From NCBI RefSeq assembly GCF_000757385.1, contig NZ_JRHH01000004.1:186001-250000 (forward strand): a stretch of 64,000 nucleotides of DNA. Direction: 5' to 3'. A program made the position numbers and the translations under genes. How positions within the stretch are numbered: the first letter of the stretch is position 1; every line of letters starts with the position of its first letter. This DNA is from Flavobacterium aquatile LMG 4008 = ATCC 11947 (GTDB lineage: Bacteria; Bacteroidota; Bacteroidia; Flavobacteriales; Flavobacteriaceae). Under the pieces are notes generated by a model that searched no databases, was not told where the DNA came from, and saw only the letters and a program-made list of their open reading frames with translations. This document shows, one piece after another, positions 44,741-54,348 of the stretch.

Positions 44741-45681
44741 TATTTAACAGCTTCTTTTATAAATGTTCCCCAAGTCAAATTCATTTTCCCTGGTTTTTGT
44801 TTTTTGGCTGCTGCGATTGCCATTTTTGCGGCGTGTTCTACAACCCATTCAAAATTTTCTGCACCAACCGAAGTCAACTCAGCATCGGGAGCAGGATTTC
44901 CAAAATCAATAGCATAGGGAATACCGTCACGAACAGCAAATTCTACCGTATTAAAATCATATCCTAATCCTTTGCAAAGTCGCAATGTATATTCTTTTAC
45001 CGTTTTTAATAATTCTTTAGAAACTGGCTGACCATCAATTACATACCTTAAATGATGCGGATTTCTTGGTTCGTATTGCATAATGTGAACGTCTTTTCCG
45101 CCAAGACAATACACTCTAAAATATTCTGTAAACACAATTTCTTCTTGCAACATCATTACTAATTGTCCAGTTTCTTGATGTTTTTGCCAAAATTCTTCTT
45201 TATTTTCTAGTCTGTAAACGTTTTTCCATCCGCCACCAGCGTAAGGTTTCATGTAAGCTGGAAATCCGATATAATCAAAAATTCCATCCCAGTCCATTGG
45301 ATATTTCAAATTTCTAAATGATTTTCCAGTAGTATCAGTTGGATGTTCGGCAGAAGGTAAAATCACTGTATTTGGTAACGGAACACCAAGCGTATCGGCT
45401 AACGAATTATTAAAAAATTTATCATCGGCACTCCACCAAAACGGATTATTGATCACGTTCGTTCCAGTAAGCGCAGCATTTTTCAAATACGCACGATAAA
45501 ACGGAACATCTTGCGAAATTCTATCAATAATCACAGCATATTCGCCGTCTTTATTCTGAACCACTTTATCAATTGAAACCGCTTCAGCAATAATTCCCTT
45601 TTCGTTTTTCGAGTTGACTCTATCTATAAATGCTTGCGGAAAAGTATCTTCCATTCCAAACAAAATTCCAATTTTCTTCAT
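44740..45681 (-). CDS. RimK-type ATP-grasp ligase
   Basis: 313 residues. After an N-terminal Rossmann-like part (MKKIGILFGMEDTFPQAF), the ATP-grasp core shows GFPAYMKPYAGGGWKNVYRL, the flexible-loop FTEYFRVYCLGGKDVHIMQY, and metal residues in FNTVEFAVRDGIPYAIDFGNPAPDA. Proteins of this kind form amide bonds between amino acids or modify peptides. It follows the esterase gene by 37 bases and precedes the GCS2 ligase. Confidence 0.85.
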   Translation of the reverse strand: MKKIGILFGMEDTFPQAFIDRVNSKNEKGIIAEAVSIDKVVQNKDGEYAVIIDRISQDVPFYRAYLKNAALTGTNVINNPFWWSADDKFFNNSLADTLGVPLPNTVILPSAEHPTDTTGKSFRNLKYPMDWDGIFDYIGFPAYMKPYAGGGWKNVYRLENKEEFWQKHQETGQLVMMLQEEIVFTEYFRVYCLGGKDVHIMQYEPRNPHHLRYVIDGQPVSKELLKTVKEYTLRLCKGLGYDFNTVEFAVRDGIPYAIDFGNPAPDAELTSVGAENFEWVVEHAAKMAIAAAKKQKPGKMNLTWGTFIKEAVK

Positions 45682-45717
45682 TCTATATTTATTAAATTAT
45701 ACAATTTATTTTCTCTT

Positions 45718-46431
45718 TTAAAAAAACTTAATTCGCGACAAATAATGCGGAAACATTTCTTTCCAAACGGGCCAATCGTGTTCTCTATCTTGCCGAACAT
45801 CAAGCCAATGCGGAATATCTCTTCGAGCTAAAACGCCACTCAATTTTAAGTTAGCATCGTAGCAAATATCCCAGTTGGAAGTTCCCAAAACAATGTCCAT
45901 ATTCCACATTTCATGGTCATTTATTCCCGGAATATAATCTTCTGGCGAATTGTAAAAAACGTCGTCATCCCAATGACCATCCATAAAACTCTTGATAGAA
46001 AAAGCGCCACCCATAGAAAACATGTGACTCACATAACCAGGATGTCTAAAAGCAAAATTTGCCGCATGATATCCACCAAAACTACATCCAGCAACGGCTA
46101 CTTTTCCAGCGCCAGTATTATTTTTTACGCGTTCTACAATTTCATGACAAATCATTTTATCATACCAAGTGTGGTTTTGAATGCGATGTACAGGATAAAT
46201 ATTTTTATTATAAAAACTATCTTTATCAATACTATCGGGACAAAAAATCTGAATCAAACCTTGCTCAATATACCATCGCGCGCTTTCAATTAAGCCTTGA
46301 TCTCTATTTTCATGATAACTTCCCATTGAAGTTGGGAAAAGAATAACAGGATAACCAGCATGACCAAAAACCAACATTTGAATTTCTCGGTTTAAATTGG
46401 GTGAGTACCATTTAAAATATTCCTCTCTCAT
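45718..46431 (-). CDS. esterase family alpha/beta-hydrolase
   Basis: 237 residues, cytoplasmic. The nucleophile elbow is VAGCSFGGYHAAN (Ser117), with FPTSMGSYHENRDQGL near the N-terminus and a late DREHDWPVWKEM containing the His. It resembles the esterase family of tributyrin/S-formylglutathione-like type. It opens the minus-strand operon of the ligase cluster, with a near-perfect palindrome upstream. The substrate is probably an ester or amide intermediate of the pathway; this is inferred. Confidence 0.8.
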   Translation of the reverse strand: MREEYFKWYSPNLNREIQMLVFGHAGYPVILFPTSMGSYHENRDQGLIESARWYIEQGLIQIFCPDSIDKDSFYNKNIYPVHRIQNHTWYDKMICHEIVERVKNNTGAGKVAVAGCSFGGYHAANFAFRHPGYVSHMFSMGGAFSIKSFMDGHWDDDVFYNSPEDYIPGINDHEMWNMDIVLGTSNWDICYDANLKLSGVLARRDIPHWLDVRQDREHDWPVWKEMFPHYLSRIKFF

Positions 46432-46478
46432 AAATTTCTTTTATTTTAACAATTATAGTGAAAATAATAGTATAAAAT

Positions 46479-46494
46479 ACGTAAAAGTTTACGT
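46479..46494. promoter_or_regulatory. 16-bp palindrome upstream of the minus-strand ligase operon
   Basis: ACGTAAA AG TTTACGT, 48 bases before the esterase start; a further TTTACG follows. Possible operator of the operon; position is the only evidence. Confidence 0.35.
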
Positions 46495-46650
46495 TTACGA
46501 GATTAATTTTGATATTTCAATTAAATCAATTGAATATTGAAAACTCTGTAATAAAACTACATTTTTAAGTTGCTAAACCACATTTTATACAATGTTTCGA
46601 GATTTGCAAACGCTGTAATCATCGACCAAATGCAATATTTTAATTGTTTT

Positions 46651-46796
46651 CAGAAGCTATTTCCAGCTATTCATTACAAGTCCTCGTTAAAAGATGTGTT
46701 TTTCTAAGGTGTAAAAAGAGCTTCCGTTGGTCGCTTTTTTACACCATGAAAAACTACAACTTTTTAACTCCTGGCTTTTCATTATTATCTGGGCTA
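46651..46796 (+). repeat. dispersed intergenic hairpin repeat, copy 3
   Basis: Left frame CCAGCTATTCATTACAAG, inner hairpin 46709-46744 (GTGTAAAAAGAGC against GCTTTTTTACAC around TTCCGTTGGTC), right frame TTTTCATTATTATCTGGGC. The base of the hairpin differs from copy 2 by compensatory changes. It occupies the centre of the 440-base gap between the esterase and nnrD genes; the rest of that gap holds only the palindrome near 46487 and AT-rich sequence. Confidence 0.75.
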
Positions 46797-46871
46797 GGGC
46801 AATAGTATTAAAAATAAACTTTAGTAATTCCATTAAAATTCAGTAACTTTAACTAACCAATATTTGATTCC

Positions 46872-47720
46872 ATGCAACTTCCTATAAAAATTACAAAACA
46901 AGAAATTCTAAAAATTTATAAACCAATTCCACTAAATTCTCATAAAGGAATTCAAGGTCATGCACTTATTATTGGCGGAAGTTATGGCAAAATGGGTTCA
47001 GTTTGTTTGTCAAGTAAAGCAGCTATAAAATCGGGATGCGGATTGGTTACGGCATTTATTCCAAAGTGCGGTTATGATATTCTGCAAATTAGTATTCCAG
47101 AAGTAATGGTTTTAACCGATGTTCAAGAGAATTTTATAACTAATATTGATTATACAATACTACCAAATGCAATCGGAATTGGCATCGGAATTGGACAAGA
47201 AATCGAAACTCAAAACGCCATTCAACAATTACTATTTGACAATAAAACACCAATGGTTATTGATGCTGAAGCGTTAAATGTTTTGTCATTAAATCCAACT
47301 TGGCTATCACTTTTACAACCCAAAACCATTATAACACCACATCCAAAAGAACTAGAAAGATTACTAGGAAAATGGAATTCTGAAGAAGAAAAATTTGCAA
47401 AAACAATTGAATTTTCCAAGAAGTTTGATGTAATTATTGTCATGAAAGGCGCGCCAACATATATAATTGATAGAGAAACAATTTACCAAAACACAACAGG
47501 AAATCCAGCATTGGCAACCGCCGGAAGTGGCGATGTACTTACTGGAATCATCACAAGTTTACTCGCACAAAATTACGAACCCATAGATGCTGCAACTCTA
47601 GGCGTTTATCTTCACGGATTAACAGCCGATATTGCTCTTCCAGAAACTGGACATCAATCGTTTATAGCGTCTGATATTATTAATTATTTAGGAAAAGCTT
47701 TTGTAACTCTGGAAAATTAA
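46872..47720 (+). CDS. nnrD: ADP/ATP-dependent NAD(P)H-hydrate dehydratase
   Basis: 282 residues. It repairs hydrated NADH/NADPH. The domain matches the YjeF C-terminal half: [23 protein letters not shown] at the start, [14 protein letters not shown] in the middle and the nucleotide-site [19 protein letters not shown] near the end. The epimerase (NnrE) domain that is usually fused N-terminally is absent, so this is a stand-alone dehydratase. Confidence 0.92.
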   Translation: MQLPIKITKQEILKIYKPIPLNSHKGIQGHALIIGGSYGKMGSVCLSSKAAIKSGCGLVTAFIPKCGYDILQISIPEVMVLTDVQENFITNIDYTILPNAIGIGIGIGQEIETQNAIQQLLFDNKTPMVIDAEALNVLSLNPTWLSLLQPKTIITPHPKELERLLGKWNSEEEKFAKTIEFSKKFDVIIVMKGAPTYIIDRETIYQNTTGNPALATAGSGDVLTGIITSLLAQNYEPIDAATLGVYLHGLTADIALPETGHQSFIASDIINYLGKAFVTLEN

Positions 47721-47721
47721 A

Positions 47722-48582
47722 TTATTCAGCAGAAGTTTTAGTATAATCTTCTCTAATTTTTTGTTGCTCCAAAATAGATTTTAAGAAAGGAGCCACTTGT
47801 TTTTCAACTTCAGCTATTGAAATATCTAAAGCTTTTGGGTTTTTTAAAAGTTGCAACCAAGGTTTTTCTCCGTCAAAATCATAACTTCCAAAAACAACAA
47901 CTGGCGTTCCTTTTACTTTTACATTTTCTTTATCGGCTAAAACCCATTGATCAGCCCAATCGTACAAGAATTTGGCATCTTTTTCTAACAATCGCAAACA
48001 AGAATGCGACGCTGGATAACCAGGTAATTCATATTCGTGAAAACCAACGCCCAATTTATTTTCGATGTTAAAATTCCATTTTAAATCCCATTCGTCGTTA
48101 AAAGTACTTGTAGTTTCTTCGGCTTTCCAATTGGTAAAAAATAATCCAGTTGGCGTTTTGTCTTTTTTTCTACCCATATTTGTTGGTCCAGAATAGACAA
48201 GAATTCCGTTTTCATAAGCCGCAAAAGTTTGTGTTGGATAAGAAAAAAGCAACACTTTAGAAACATCTTCTAAATAATTAACTTCTAATGGAAAAGGCAA
48301 ATAATAAACCACATCACCACTAAAATCACTCGGAATAACTATCGAATCTTGCTTTGCTAAGTTCTTTTTATCGGTTCTATTAATTGCCGTTACAATTTCA
48401 ATTTTAGAAATATCGGTTGCGTTTTGCTCCAACCATATTTTTGCATTTTCAATTTTATAAGAAACCGATTTTGGTTGTTTTCTTACAATTTGTTTTTTTT
48501 GTTTTACCGAACTTTCGTTTTGCTTGCAAGAAAATAAAGTTATTAAGGTCAAAAATGATAGAAGAAAAAGTTTAGATTTCAT
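47722..48582 (-). CDS. L,D-transpeptidase (YkuD) lipoprotein
   Basis: 286 residues. Lipoprotein signal with the lipobox Cys in LITLFSCKQNES. The catalytic YkuD domain lies around residues 95-215 (VSKVLLFSYPTQTFAAYENG...). The active site reads GVGFHEYELPGYPASHSCLRL; the canonical SHGC is SHSC here, with catalytic Cys, His and Arg retained. It would cross-link peptidoglycan stems or attach proteins to them. It abuts the convergent nnrD stop with a single base between. Confidence 0.88.
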   Translation of the reverse strand: MKSKLFLLSFLTLITLFSCKQNESSVKQKKQIVRKQPKSVSYKIENAKIWLEQNATDISKIEIVTAINRTDKKNLAKQDSIVIPSDFSGDVVYYLPFPLEVNYLEDVSKVLLFSYPTQTFAAYENGILVYSGPTNMGRKKDKTPTGLFFTNWKAEETTSTFNDEWDLKWNFNIENKLGVGFHEYELPGYPASHSCLRLLEKDAKFLYDWADQWVLADKENVKVKGTPVVVFGSYDFDGEKPWLQLLKNPKALDISIAEVEKQVAPFLKSILEQQKIREDYTKTSAE

Positions 48583-48595
48583 AGGATTAAGTTTT

Positions 48596-48634
48596 GTGTA
48601 AAAGTCATCATTTTAGATGATTTCACTTTTACAC
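48596..48634. repeat. inverted repeat between the threonine operon and the transpeptidase gene
   Basis: GTGTAAAAGT...ACTTTTACAC with an inner ATCAT/ATGAT helix. It lies behind the aldose epimerase stop and probably ends the thr operon transcript; no T-run follows, so the call as terminator is uncertain. Confidence 0.6.
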
Positions 48635-48663
48635 AATTTCCTAAATATGTTGTTTAAATTCCA

Positions 48664-49518
48664 CTATAAAATTTCTATGGAAAACGAAGCTCCAAAACTT
48701 GTACTTGGCTGTAAAATTTGAATGTTTGTTTTTTCAAAAAGATTTCCATCACTTGTGGCATCATCAGCAAAACCAATCCAAGGCTCGATACAAATAAATG
48801 GTGCATTTTGAACAGTCCAAATTCCTAAACTACTAAAATCGTCAAAATTCACTTTCAATAAAGGTTTTTTATTTTCTAAAATTGTAACTTTTTTAGATTG
48901 AATTGTTTTTAAAACCAAAGCATCTTTTTCGAATAAAGAATAGGTTAGAGGCAAGTTGGTTTTGTCTAAATTTATAGGCCTAGTTTTTCCTGAAAATAAG
49001 TTGTTTTCTAGTTCATGCGTGATTAATTTTTCTTCATGTTCAAACTCTAATGAGTAATCTGTAAAAGAATTTGGCAAAGCAAAAGCTGGATGCGCACCAA
49101 TAGAAAATGGCATTTCTACATCCGATTTATTTCGAATTGTATAACTTAAAACTAATTGTCTGTCAACTAATTTATAATCCATTTGAAGTTCAAAATCAAA
49201 AGGATATTTTGCTGCAATTTCAGAATTTTGTTTTAGTAAAAACGAAGCAGCATTTGAACTTGATTCAATTACTTCAAATTCAAAATCTCTAGCAAAGCCG
49301 TGACGTGAAAGGTTGTACTTTTTGCCTTCATAATAGTAACAATCGTCTTTTAATGCACCAACAACAGGAAATAAAACTGGTGAATGTTTACCCCAAAACT
49401 CAGGATTTCCATTCCAAATATATTCCCTATTAGTTTGCAAATTTTTAAACGAATTCAGTTCGGCTCCTTTAGTATTTATTGATGCTGAACATAAATCATT
49501 TGATAGAATAATAGTCAT
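48664..49518 (-). CDS. aldose 1-epimerase family protein
   Basis: 284 residues of the galactose-mutarotase fold. HGFARDFEFEV and IGAHPAFALP hold the conserved histidines, and the C-terminal Glu lies near ICIEPWIGFAD. Substrate is a hexose or hexose-6-phosphate. It begins 3 bases after thrC ends, so it is read as the fourth gene of the threonine operon, which has no known metabolic reason. Confidence 0.88.
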   Translation of the reverse strand: MTIILSNDLCSASINTKGAELNSFKNLQTNREYIWNGNPEFWGKHSPVLFPVVGALKDDCYYYEGKKYNLSRHGFARDFEFEVIESSSNAASFLLKQNSEIAAKYPFDFELQMDYKLVDRQLVLSYTIRNKSDVEMPFSIGAHPAFALPNSFTDYSLEFEHEEKLITHELENNLFSGKTRPINLDKTNLPLTYSLFEKDALVLKTIQSKKVTILENKKPLLKVNFDDFSSLGIWTVQNAPFICIEPWIGFADDATSDGNLFEKTNIQILQPSTSFGASFSIEIL

Positions 49519-49521
49519 AAT

Positions 49522-50814
49522 TTAATTCTTTTGAAGGAAGTTTCTTAAATCTTCATAACTTTTAATTTTCACGCTCACTTTCTCTTTATTCAAAACACTT
49601 TCGATCTGTTTTGGAATTTCTAATTTGACATTCAAAACAGGTTCAACAACATCCAAAAACTTTATTGGATGAGCAGTTTCTAGGAAAAAACCAACAGCAT
49701 TTGGATAATTCAGAAGCTCTTTTTTCAATCCTAAATAACCAACTGCGCCATGAGGTTCGGCGATATATCCAGTATTTACATGAATGTTTTTCATTGCAAA
49801 TTTAGTTTCCTCATCAGAAAAAGTATAGGATGAAAAATCTTTTTCAAAGGCTTTTAAATCATTGTTGTACATTTCCTGAATACGTACAAAATTACTAGGA
49901 TTTCCAACATCCATAGCATTTGAAATGGTTGCTATTGATGGTTTTGAATTATAAATTCCGTTTTCTAAAAATCTTGGAACGGTATCATTTGCATTGGTTG
50001 AAGCCACAAAATGGGTGAGTGGCAAACCTAATTTTTTAGCCATAATTCCAGCGCAAATATTACCAAAATTCCCACTTGGACAAGAAACGATTAATTGCTT
50101 ATTATATTTTTTCAATTCTTTATAAGCGAAGAAAAAATAAAACATTTGTGGTAACCAACGTGCAATATTTATAGAATTCGCTGAAGTCAGATTTTTATAT
50201 TTTAAATCATCGTCAAGAAATGCTTTTTTCACCATGTCTTGGCAATCGTCAAAAACGCCATCGACTTCTAAAGCGGTGATATTTTGACCTAAAGTTGTCA
50301 ATTGTCGTTCCTGAATATCGCTTACTTTTCCTGATGGATAAAGAATGATAACTTCAACGCCTTTCACACCAAGAAATCCGCTTGCAACTGCGCCACCAGT
50401 ATCGCCAGAAGTCGCAACTAAAACTGTATTTTTTTGATCTTTATCTCTGTTAAAATAGGCTAGACAACGCGACATAAATCGTGCGCCAACATCTTTAAAA
50501 GCCATTGTTGGACCATGAAATAATTCTAACGAAAAGACATTTTCTTCCACTTTTACCAATGGAAAATCGAAGGATAATGTTTCTTTTAGAATTTGCTTTA
50601 ACTCGGGTTCTGGTATTTCATTTCCTACGAATTGTTTTATCGTTTCGAAAGCTATTTCTTCGTTTGACAATTGCTCTATTTCATCGAAGAATGCTTGTGG
50701 TATTTGAGTAATTGTTTCAGGAAAATACAAACCTTTATCAGGCGCAAGTCCTTGAATAACTGCTTCTTGAAAAGAAACTTTGTTGTCTTTATTGTTTAAA
50801 CTATAATATTTCAT
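49522..50814 (-). CDS. thrC: threonine synthase
   Basis: 430 residues. PLP enzyme converting O-phosphohomoserine to threonine. MKYYSLNNKDNKVSFQEAVIQGLAPDKGLYFPE is the typical opening, the PLP lysine is in GPTMAFKDVGARFM, and ATSGDTGGAVASG and SCPSGNFGNICAG form the phosphate sites. Third gene of the thr operon, 78 bases after thrB; the gap carries short A/T and CGCAGAT-type remnants only. Confidence 0.97.
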   Translation of the reverse strand: MKYYSLNNKDNKVSFQEAVIQGLAPDKGLYFPETITQIPQAFFDEIEQLSNEEIAFETIKQFVGNEIPEPELKQILKETLSFDFPLVKVEENVFSLELFHGPTMAFKDVGARFMSRCLAYFNRDKDQKNTVLVATSGDTGGAVASGFLGVKGVEVIILYPSGKVSDIQERQLTTLGQNITALEVDGVFDDCQDMVKKAFLDDDLKYKNLTSANSINIARWLPQMFYFFFAYKELKKYNKQLIVSCPSGNFGNICAGIMAKKLGLPLTHFVASTNANDTVPRFLENGIYNSKPSIATISNAMDVGNPSNFVRIQEMYNNDLKAFEKDFSSYTFSDEETKFAMKNIHVNTGYIAEPHGAVGYLGLKKELLNYPNAVGFFLETAHPIKFLDVVEPVLNVKLEIPKQIESVLNKEKVSVKIKSYEDLRNFLQKN

Positions 50815-50892
50815 ATTATTGGAACGCAGATGAAACGGTTGCTTCGCAAACGCCGATTTCCACGGATTTTTTAGATTCGTTATTCGTAATTT

Positions 50893-51819
50893 TTAATTCG
50901 TAATTATTGTAACTCCTTCTGGATTAATTTTTGAAAGGTGTATATCAAATGTAATTCCGGTATTTTGATAACTTTCGCTCATGGAAAATGCTACTTTTTC
51001 GGCAATTTCTTGACCTTTACACAATGCAAAAATACTTGGTCCAGCTCCAGAAATTCCAGAACCTAATGCACCATTTTGCAATGCTGTATTTTTGACTTCA
51101 TCAAAGTTAGGAATTAAATGTTTTCTAGCAGGTTCAACAATCACATCATTTAGCGAACAACCAATTAAATTGTAGTCATTTGTATATAAACCAGCAATAA
51201 ATCCGCCGAGATTTCCCCATTGCTTTATGGCATCTTTCATTGGAATCATAGGCAGTAAAACGGCTCGGGCATCGGAGGTTTTTACTTCGATATGAGGATG
51301 CAAAACTACTGCATAAAGTTCGCTCGGACTTTCAATTCGAATCACGTCTAGCGGATTGTAACCTCTAACCAAAGTAAAACCGCCAAGTAGGCAAGGAGCA
51401 ACATTGTCGGCATGTTCGCAACCGCTTGCCACAGCTTCACCTTTCATCGCAAAATCAACTAACTCGTGTTTTGCAAATGGTTTTCCTAGTAATTCATTGA
51501 TTCCAAAAACAGCTCCAGCGGCACTTGCAGAACTGCTTCCGATTCCGCTTCCGGCTTTTATTTTTTTATGAATTTCTATTTCGAAACCATGCTCTAAATC
51601 CAAATCATGTATAATAGCCAAAGCAGCAACTCCTGCAACATTTTTTTCCGTTTCTAATGGTAAATCGGCGCCAGTAATTTTTGTTATTTTTATTCCTTTT
51701 TCTGTTGATTTTCTTATAATCATTTCATCGCCAATTCCTTCTAGGCATAGACCTAACACGTCAAATCCGCAATTGAGATTGGCAATTGTTGCTGGACAGA
51801 ATATTTTTATTTCGTTCAT
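50893..51819 (-). CDS. thrB: homoserine kinase
   Basis: 308 residues, GHMP kinase fold. It phosphorylates homoserine. ATIANLNCGFDVLGLCLE at the N-terminus, the ATP loop GSGIGSSSASAAGAVFG and the C-terminal GSGISGAGPSIFALCKG are all present. Second gene of the thr operon, 41 bases after thrA. Confidence 0.97.
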   Translation of the reverse strand: MNEIKIFCPATIANLNCGFDVLGLCLEGIGDEMIIRKSTEKGIKITKITGADLPLETEKNVAGVAALAIIHDLDLEHGFEIEIHKKIKAGSGIGSSSASAAGAVFGINELLGKPFAKHELVDFAMKGEAVASGCEHADNVAPCLLGGFTLVRGYNPLDVIRIESPSELYAVVLHPHIEVKTSDARAVLLPMIPMKDAIKQWGNLGGFIAGLYTNDYNLIGCSLNDVIVEPARKHLIPNFDEVKNTALQNGALGSGISGAGPSIFALCKGQEIAEKVAFSMSESYQNTGITFDIHLSKINPEGVTIITN

Positions 51820-51860
51820 ATTTTTATTTTTTTGTGTTGAGAAGATGCAATGTTTTGTCT

Positions 51861-54308
51861 CTACACATTTCCAATTCGAATAACATCTGCAAAAATTCCC
51901 GATGCTGTAACGGCTGCACCAGCACCAGCGCCTTTTATGATTAGTGGTTGGTCAATGTATCTGTCGGTGTAAAATTCTACAATATTATCTTTTCCTTCCA
52001 GGTTGTAAAACGGACTTTCTTTCGGAATAAATTGTAAACCAACACTTGCTTTTCCGTTATCAAACGAAGCTACGAATTTTAGTCGAGAATCTTTCGATTT
52101 TGCCTCAGCTAAAAGGTTTTCAAAATGACTTGAATGTTTAGTTAATGACTTGAAAAAATCTTCATTATTGGTGGTTTCCATACATTCTTTTGGCAAGAAG
52201 CAATTGTTTTCTATTGCTTCCATTTCCATTTCGTAACCGCTTTCGCGAATTAGAATTAGAATTTTTCTAGCTACATCAACACCACTTAAATCAATTTTTG
52301 GATCAGGTTCGGTAAATCCTTGTACTCCAGCTTCTTTTACAACATCATGAAAGTTGTATGAATCACCAAAATTATTGAATATAAAGTTCAAACTTCCTGA
52401 TAAAACAGCGTTAATTCTATTGACTTTATCACCTGAAGCAATTAGATGTTTTAGTGTATCAATAATTGGTAAGCCTGCACCAACATTGGTTTCAAATAAA
52501 AATGAAGCGTTGTATTTACGAGATAGATTTTTTAGATTTTTATAGTTATCATATTGCGATGAACAAGCGATTTTATTACAAGTAACAACGGCAATATTTT
52601 GTTTTAAAAATTGATCATAAATAGAAGCGATGTCATGATTGGCGGTGATATCAACAAAAATACTATTGCGAAAATTCAGTTTTTTTGAATTAGTGATAAA
52701 TTGAGAAACATTTGAATTTTCTCCGTTTTCCAATATTAATTTCCAATCTTTTAAGTTTATTCCGTCTTCGTCAAAAATCATTTTGCGTGAATTAGAAAGA
52801 GCAATCACACGAACATTAATTTTTAGATTCTCTTTCAAGAATTTCTTTTGTTGGTGGATTTGATCTATAAATTTTTCGCCTACATTTCCAACGCCCATAA
52901 CGAATAAATTCAACTGTTTAGTATTATCTTCAAAGAAGCGTTCGTGTAAGGTATTCAAAGCTTTTTTAACGTCATTTTCATTGATTACCACCGAAATATT
53001 TCTTTCGGAAGCACCTTGAGCAATAGCTCGAATATTGACGTTATTTTTTCCTAAAGTGCTAAACATTTTGCCACTTAACCCTTGGTGATTCTTCATGCTT
53101 TCGCCTACCAAAGCAACAATGCACAAGTCTTTTTCAACTTGACAGGGATCAATTTTGTTTTGACTTATTTCAATTTGGAATTCAAATTCAATCGCTTTTT
53201 TTGCCAAGTCGGCATCTTGATTTTGAATTCCGATGCAAATAGAATGCTCAGAGGAAGCTTGTGTGATAAAAATTACGTTGATATTATTTTGCGAAAGCAC
53301 CGAAAACAAACGTTTAGAGGAACCAGCAACACCAATCATCCCCGAACCTTCTAAAGTGAGTAATGCAATTTTATCAATGTGCGAAATACCTTTTATTGGG
53401 TTGTTGGAATCCTTATTTTCATTAGAGATATAAGTTCCAAAAGCTTCTGGTTCGAAAGTATTTTTAATCCAAATTGGAATCTGCGAATTCAAAATAGGTT
53501 GAATTGTTGGAGGATACAATACTTTAGCACCAAAATGCGACAATTCCATTGCTTCTTGGTAGGAAATTGATTCAATTGGTTGTGCTTGTTTTACAATTTT
53601 TGGATTTGCAGTAAACATTCCATTAACATCTGTCCAAATCTCAAGTGCATCTGATTTTGTTCCATTGGCAATTATGGCTGCTGTATAATCAGAACCACCA
53701 CGTCCAAGCGTTGTTGTATTTTGGTTTTCGTCAGATGCAATAAAGCCAGGTAAAAGAACTACTTGCGATTTATTGGAATCAAAATAATCAGCAATTAATT
53801 TATTTGACAAATCAAAATCAACAGAAGCTTTTCCGAAGTTAGAATTGGTTTTGATTAACTCACGACTGTCTTTAAAATTACTATTAGGAATAGTTTGTTG
53901 GATAGCTGTTGCAATGATTTGTGAAGACAATAATTCTCCAAAACTAGCAATTGCATCTGAAGTTCTTGGAGATAATTCACCCAATAAATAACATCCGTCA
54001 AGTAATGTTTGCAATTGATTTATTTGACTGTTAATCTTGATTAGCAATTGATTTTGATTAGTATTGTCAACCAAATCGGCAATTGCATCAAAATGTTTTT
54101 GTTTGATTTCGTCAATTGAATTTTTATACGATTCCTCTTTTGCGGCAGCTTTTTTTGCAGCGTTTATAAGCATGTCGGTTACACCACTTAAAGCGGAAAC
54201 AACTACTGCCAGTTTGTTTTCTTTAGCTTTTTGATTGATGATTTCAATTACGAGTTTTATATTTTGAGCATTGGCTACAGAAGTGCCACCGAATTTTAGT
54301 GTTATCAT
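51861..54308 (-). CDS. thrA: bifunctional aspartokinase / homoserine dehydrogenase
   Basis: 815 residues. The N-terminal kinase domain (MITLKFGGTSVANAQNIKLV) phosphorylates aspartate; two ACT regions (about 310-460) carry feedback control by threonine in the E. coli homologue; the C-terminal part (LFVMGVGNVGEKFIDQI onward) is homoserine dehydrogenase with NAD-binding and GFTEPDPKIDLSGVDVARK. It is the first gene of the operon and lies 98 bases behind the Thr-rich leader ORF and its terminator. Confidence 0.97.
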   Translation of the reverse strand: MITLKFGGTSVANAQNIKLVIEIINQKAKENKLAVVVSALSGVTDMLINAAKKAAAKEESYKNSIDEIKQKHFDAIADLVDNTNQNQLLIKINSQINQLQTLLDGCYLLGELSPRTSDAIASFGELLSSQIIATAIQQTIPNSNFKDSRELIKTNSNFGKASVDFDLSNKLIADYFDSNKSQVVLLPGFIASDENQNTTTLGRGGSDYTAAIIANGTKSDALEIWTDVNGMFTANPKIVKQAQPIESISYQEAMELSHFGAKVLYPPTIQPILNSQIPIWIKNTFEPEAFGTYISNENKDSNNPIKGISHIDKIALLTLEGSGMIGVAGSSKRLFSVLSQNNINVIFITQASSEHSICIGIQNQDADLAKKAIEFEFQIEISQNKIDPCQVEKDLCIVALVGESMKNHQGLSGKMFSTLGKNNVNIRAIAQGASERNISVVINENDVKKALNTLHERFFEDNTKQLNLFVMGVGNVGEKFIDQIHQQKKFLKENLKINVRVIALSNSRKMIFDEDGINLKDWKLILENGENSNVSQFITNSKKLNFRNSIFVDITANHDIASIYDQFLKQNIAVVTCNKIACSSQYDNYKNLKNLSRKYNASFLFETNVGAGLPIIDTLKHLIASGDKVNRINAVLSGSLNFIFNNFGDSYNFHDVVKEAGVQGFTEPDPKIDLSGVDVARKILILIRESGYEMEMEAIENNCFLPKECMETTNNEDFFKSLTKHSSHFENLLAEAKSKDSRLKFVASFDNGKASVGLQFIPKESPFYNLEGKDNIVEFYTDRYIDQPLIIKGAGAGAAVTASGIFADVIRIGNV

Positions 54309-54348
54309 AGTTTAATTATGAATTAGAAGATATGAGTTATGAGTCCTC

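Noticed and set aside
50815..50892. Possible repeat GAACGCAGATGAAACGG in the thrB-thrC gap
   Set aside because: Only a short degenerate trace without a second copy in the window.
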